From the NCBI GenBank assembly GCA_030159075.1, contig BROG01000900.1, positions 1-64,000 on the forward strand: a stretch of 64,000 nt of DNA, in the 5' to 3' direction. Each line of letters starts with the position of its first letter. Positions within the stretch are counted from its first letter, which is position 1. The DNA is from Atrina japonica. Its lineage: Eukaryota; Mollusca; Bivalvia; Pterioida; Pinnidae. The notes under the pieces are model-generated. The model did no database searches. It saw only the letters and a program-made list of their open reading frames with translations, and was not told the DNA's origin. Shown here piece after piece: positions 56,401 through 59,400 of the stretch. The position numbers and the translations under genes are program-made.

Positions 56401-59400
56401 TGATGTTTTCAAAACTTGGGACTTGTATTTAAATCAGACATTAGCAGCAATTAGATTTCATCCAAGTGAATCGACCAAGTTTTCACCATTTTACTTACTA
56501 TACAATAGGGATGTAGTATTACCATTAGATACAATTCTTAAACCTAGAAGAAAATATAATGGGGAAGACCAATATCAAATAGCATTACAGCAGCAACATA
56601 AAGCTTTTACGTTGGTACACAAAAATTTAGAAGAAGCTAAGAAAAGACAAAAGAAATATGCAGATAGGGGTAGTAAAGAAATTAATTTCAAGGTAGGAGA
56701 TCCAGTATATATTAAGAATCAAAGAAAAACCAGTAAATTAGATAATAAATGGACACCTTATTACAGAATTATTGAAGAAAAAGGACCTCTAAGTTTTATA
56801 GTCAGTTGACAGGAACAACAACTAAGACACATGCTCGACATCTTAGGTTAGCTAATTTAGTGATTGGGAGATACCCCAAGACAAACTAAACAAACCTTTA
56901 AGAAAATCAACATATGTAGTACCTCCAGATTCAGAATCTTCAGATGACGAAATTGATAAGAATAAAAGTCAAGATATTGTAAAAAGATCTAGACAAATTC
57001 GAGATGACTCAGATAGTGAGGATGATATTCCTTTAGCAGAATTAAAAAGGATACACAGAAATACAAAGTTAGATGATAGAGAAAAGTTAACACAACAAGA
57101 CACTCAGACAGAAAACAAAGAAATAAATAAGGATACAGAAGATACAGAAATTAAATTAAGAGTTCAAAAAGACTTGTAGACGAAAATAGACCCTACTACA
57201 AAAGAAATATTAATAGTCTTAAAATTCGACTTTTGATAACATGAATAAGAATAGTTTGGATATATTTGAAAACATGTGTAAGAATAACTTGTTGAATGAG
57301 AATAGTTTTGGATATATTTGATAACATGTGCAAGAATAACTTGACTATGTTTGATAGTGTAAGACGATGAAAAGTCTTAAGTTTTTTAGACAATTTACAT
57401 ATATAATTACAGGAAAACAAAATTCAATATCTCTAAAATTCAATTGAATATGTTATCACTGGGACACCTCGCACCCTCTGTCATTCAACCTTTACAGTTT
57501 CGGCAATTACTTTTATCATCAAAAATCAATTGAATCCACGTTTTGCTTTGCCTTTTGACCCTGAAAAAGATCTTTGGGACCTATACAAAACATTGACTTG
57601 TGCTACATATTTCAAAGACGAAAACATTTTGGTTGACACAACAAATGTCTTAGAAATTTACAAGATACATAACTTGGCATTGCCACATATGAAAGAACCC
57701 TCAGTACTAGTCAGAAGCCTTAGCGGTAAATAAAGAGAAAACACAATTTTGCACTTTTGACTCAACAGGAGTTAGAAAAATGTTCAAACCCCTTCGATAA
57801 GTTCTTTTGACAGTCCTATCTATACTGTTTCAAACAGACAGACATGTGTGATTTCTATATTTCTGGAAACACGATCAAAAATTGAACAAAACTGTAAAAC
57901 CACACTGATCAATAATGCAATTCTTCCTCGAGGACAGTATGTTACAGAAGGAAATTGGTTAATCATTGCTAAAACGTTACAAAATTTCATGATCATGTGT
58001 GATAAAGAATCAATGATTAAGAAAACATTGCCACCTCTAGACATTCTACATTTGGAACAAAATTGTCAAGCTTCTAACGGGGATATGACTTTAACACCTT
58101 ACATTTATAAGGAAAGTAATTTTAACTTTAAGGATCCTTTAAAAAACATTAGTTGATAAGTATAAAAAAGACGAAGTAAGTTTGTTTTGGAGATATAAGC
58201 AAAATTTCCCACGATTGATAAGATTAAAATTCCTAAGACGTTGAAACCAGTAAAAGAAATTAATTTAGATAATTTGATAAATGAACTAAAAACTAGAAGA
58301 AATGCAACCAATGCCAGAAGATGATTTTTGGGTTAAGAATGGTCAATACTTTCTCATACCAATAGTGCCAGTAGTAACAATCTTAATAATTATAATGATA
58401 AAATGTGGAAAAAGAATAATAAGAAAATGTAGAAATAGGCATTCAGAATCTTCTGTCAAAAAGAAAAATAAAGATAATCCTAATGTTAAGTGGTCAAGTA
58501 GTGAGGGAAAAGAGGAGTTGAGTCTTCCAAATCTTTCAAGACTTCTAAGAAACCAGAACCAACAGCCATATCAGGAGCACCAAATAACAAACAGTCGATC
58601 ATGCATAAATACACAGTCAACAGCAGATGATAATGACATTCGCAATTTATAACAGAAAAGATGAAACAACGGTCAAGAAACACAGCCAGTATATACAAAG
58701 AAGACATTCAAAATGAACAAGAACCGAACGCATATCCAGATAGAAAACTTTGCAGTATGTACCTTAAGGATAAACACGACATAGAATATCCAGACATGAA
58801 ACTTTGCAGTATGTACCTTAAGGATAAATACGACATAGACTTAATACCAGTAACTGATCAAACCAGAATTAACATTGAAAACCGAACACTTACAGTCAAG
58901 ATAAAAGAGAAACAGAAAACACGAAACAAAATAGTCAAGGAGAAATGAAAAACAGTCAAACCAAACTACAAAAATGAATATCCAGACCAGTACATTCCTG
59001 TGAAATAAAGGAATACAAACACGATAACCATGAATTAAAAACCATGAACTTTATCAAGACCCAGAAACAGGTGAAATGACACCGGCAGGAATTAAACGAT
59101 AAAAAATAAATCGTCGATCGAAAACATCGAGTGGATGAGACCACTTGGCTTCGATCCAGAAGCCCGATTACCAGTTTTAGTTCACCAGTAACTAAAGACA
59201 CTAACATTCGACTACTGAAGACTATACAAGGACTAGGTGTAATGTGAATACAAAAAGAAGATAACTTTAAAGAAGTCGAAAACTTTATTATTATTAAAAG
59301 AAACAGAATTTACGCAAAGGACGGAGGACTTTCCGTGAATGGAGGACTTTCCATGAATGGACGGAGGACTTTCCGTGAATGAGGATTTTCCATGAATATG

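Noticed and set aside
58661..58948. Accessory gene of the retroelement
   Set aside because: Highly charged, low-complexity stretch with an internal tandem duplication and no recognisable domain; listed only as a decayed region.
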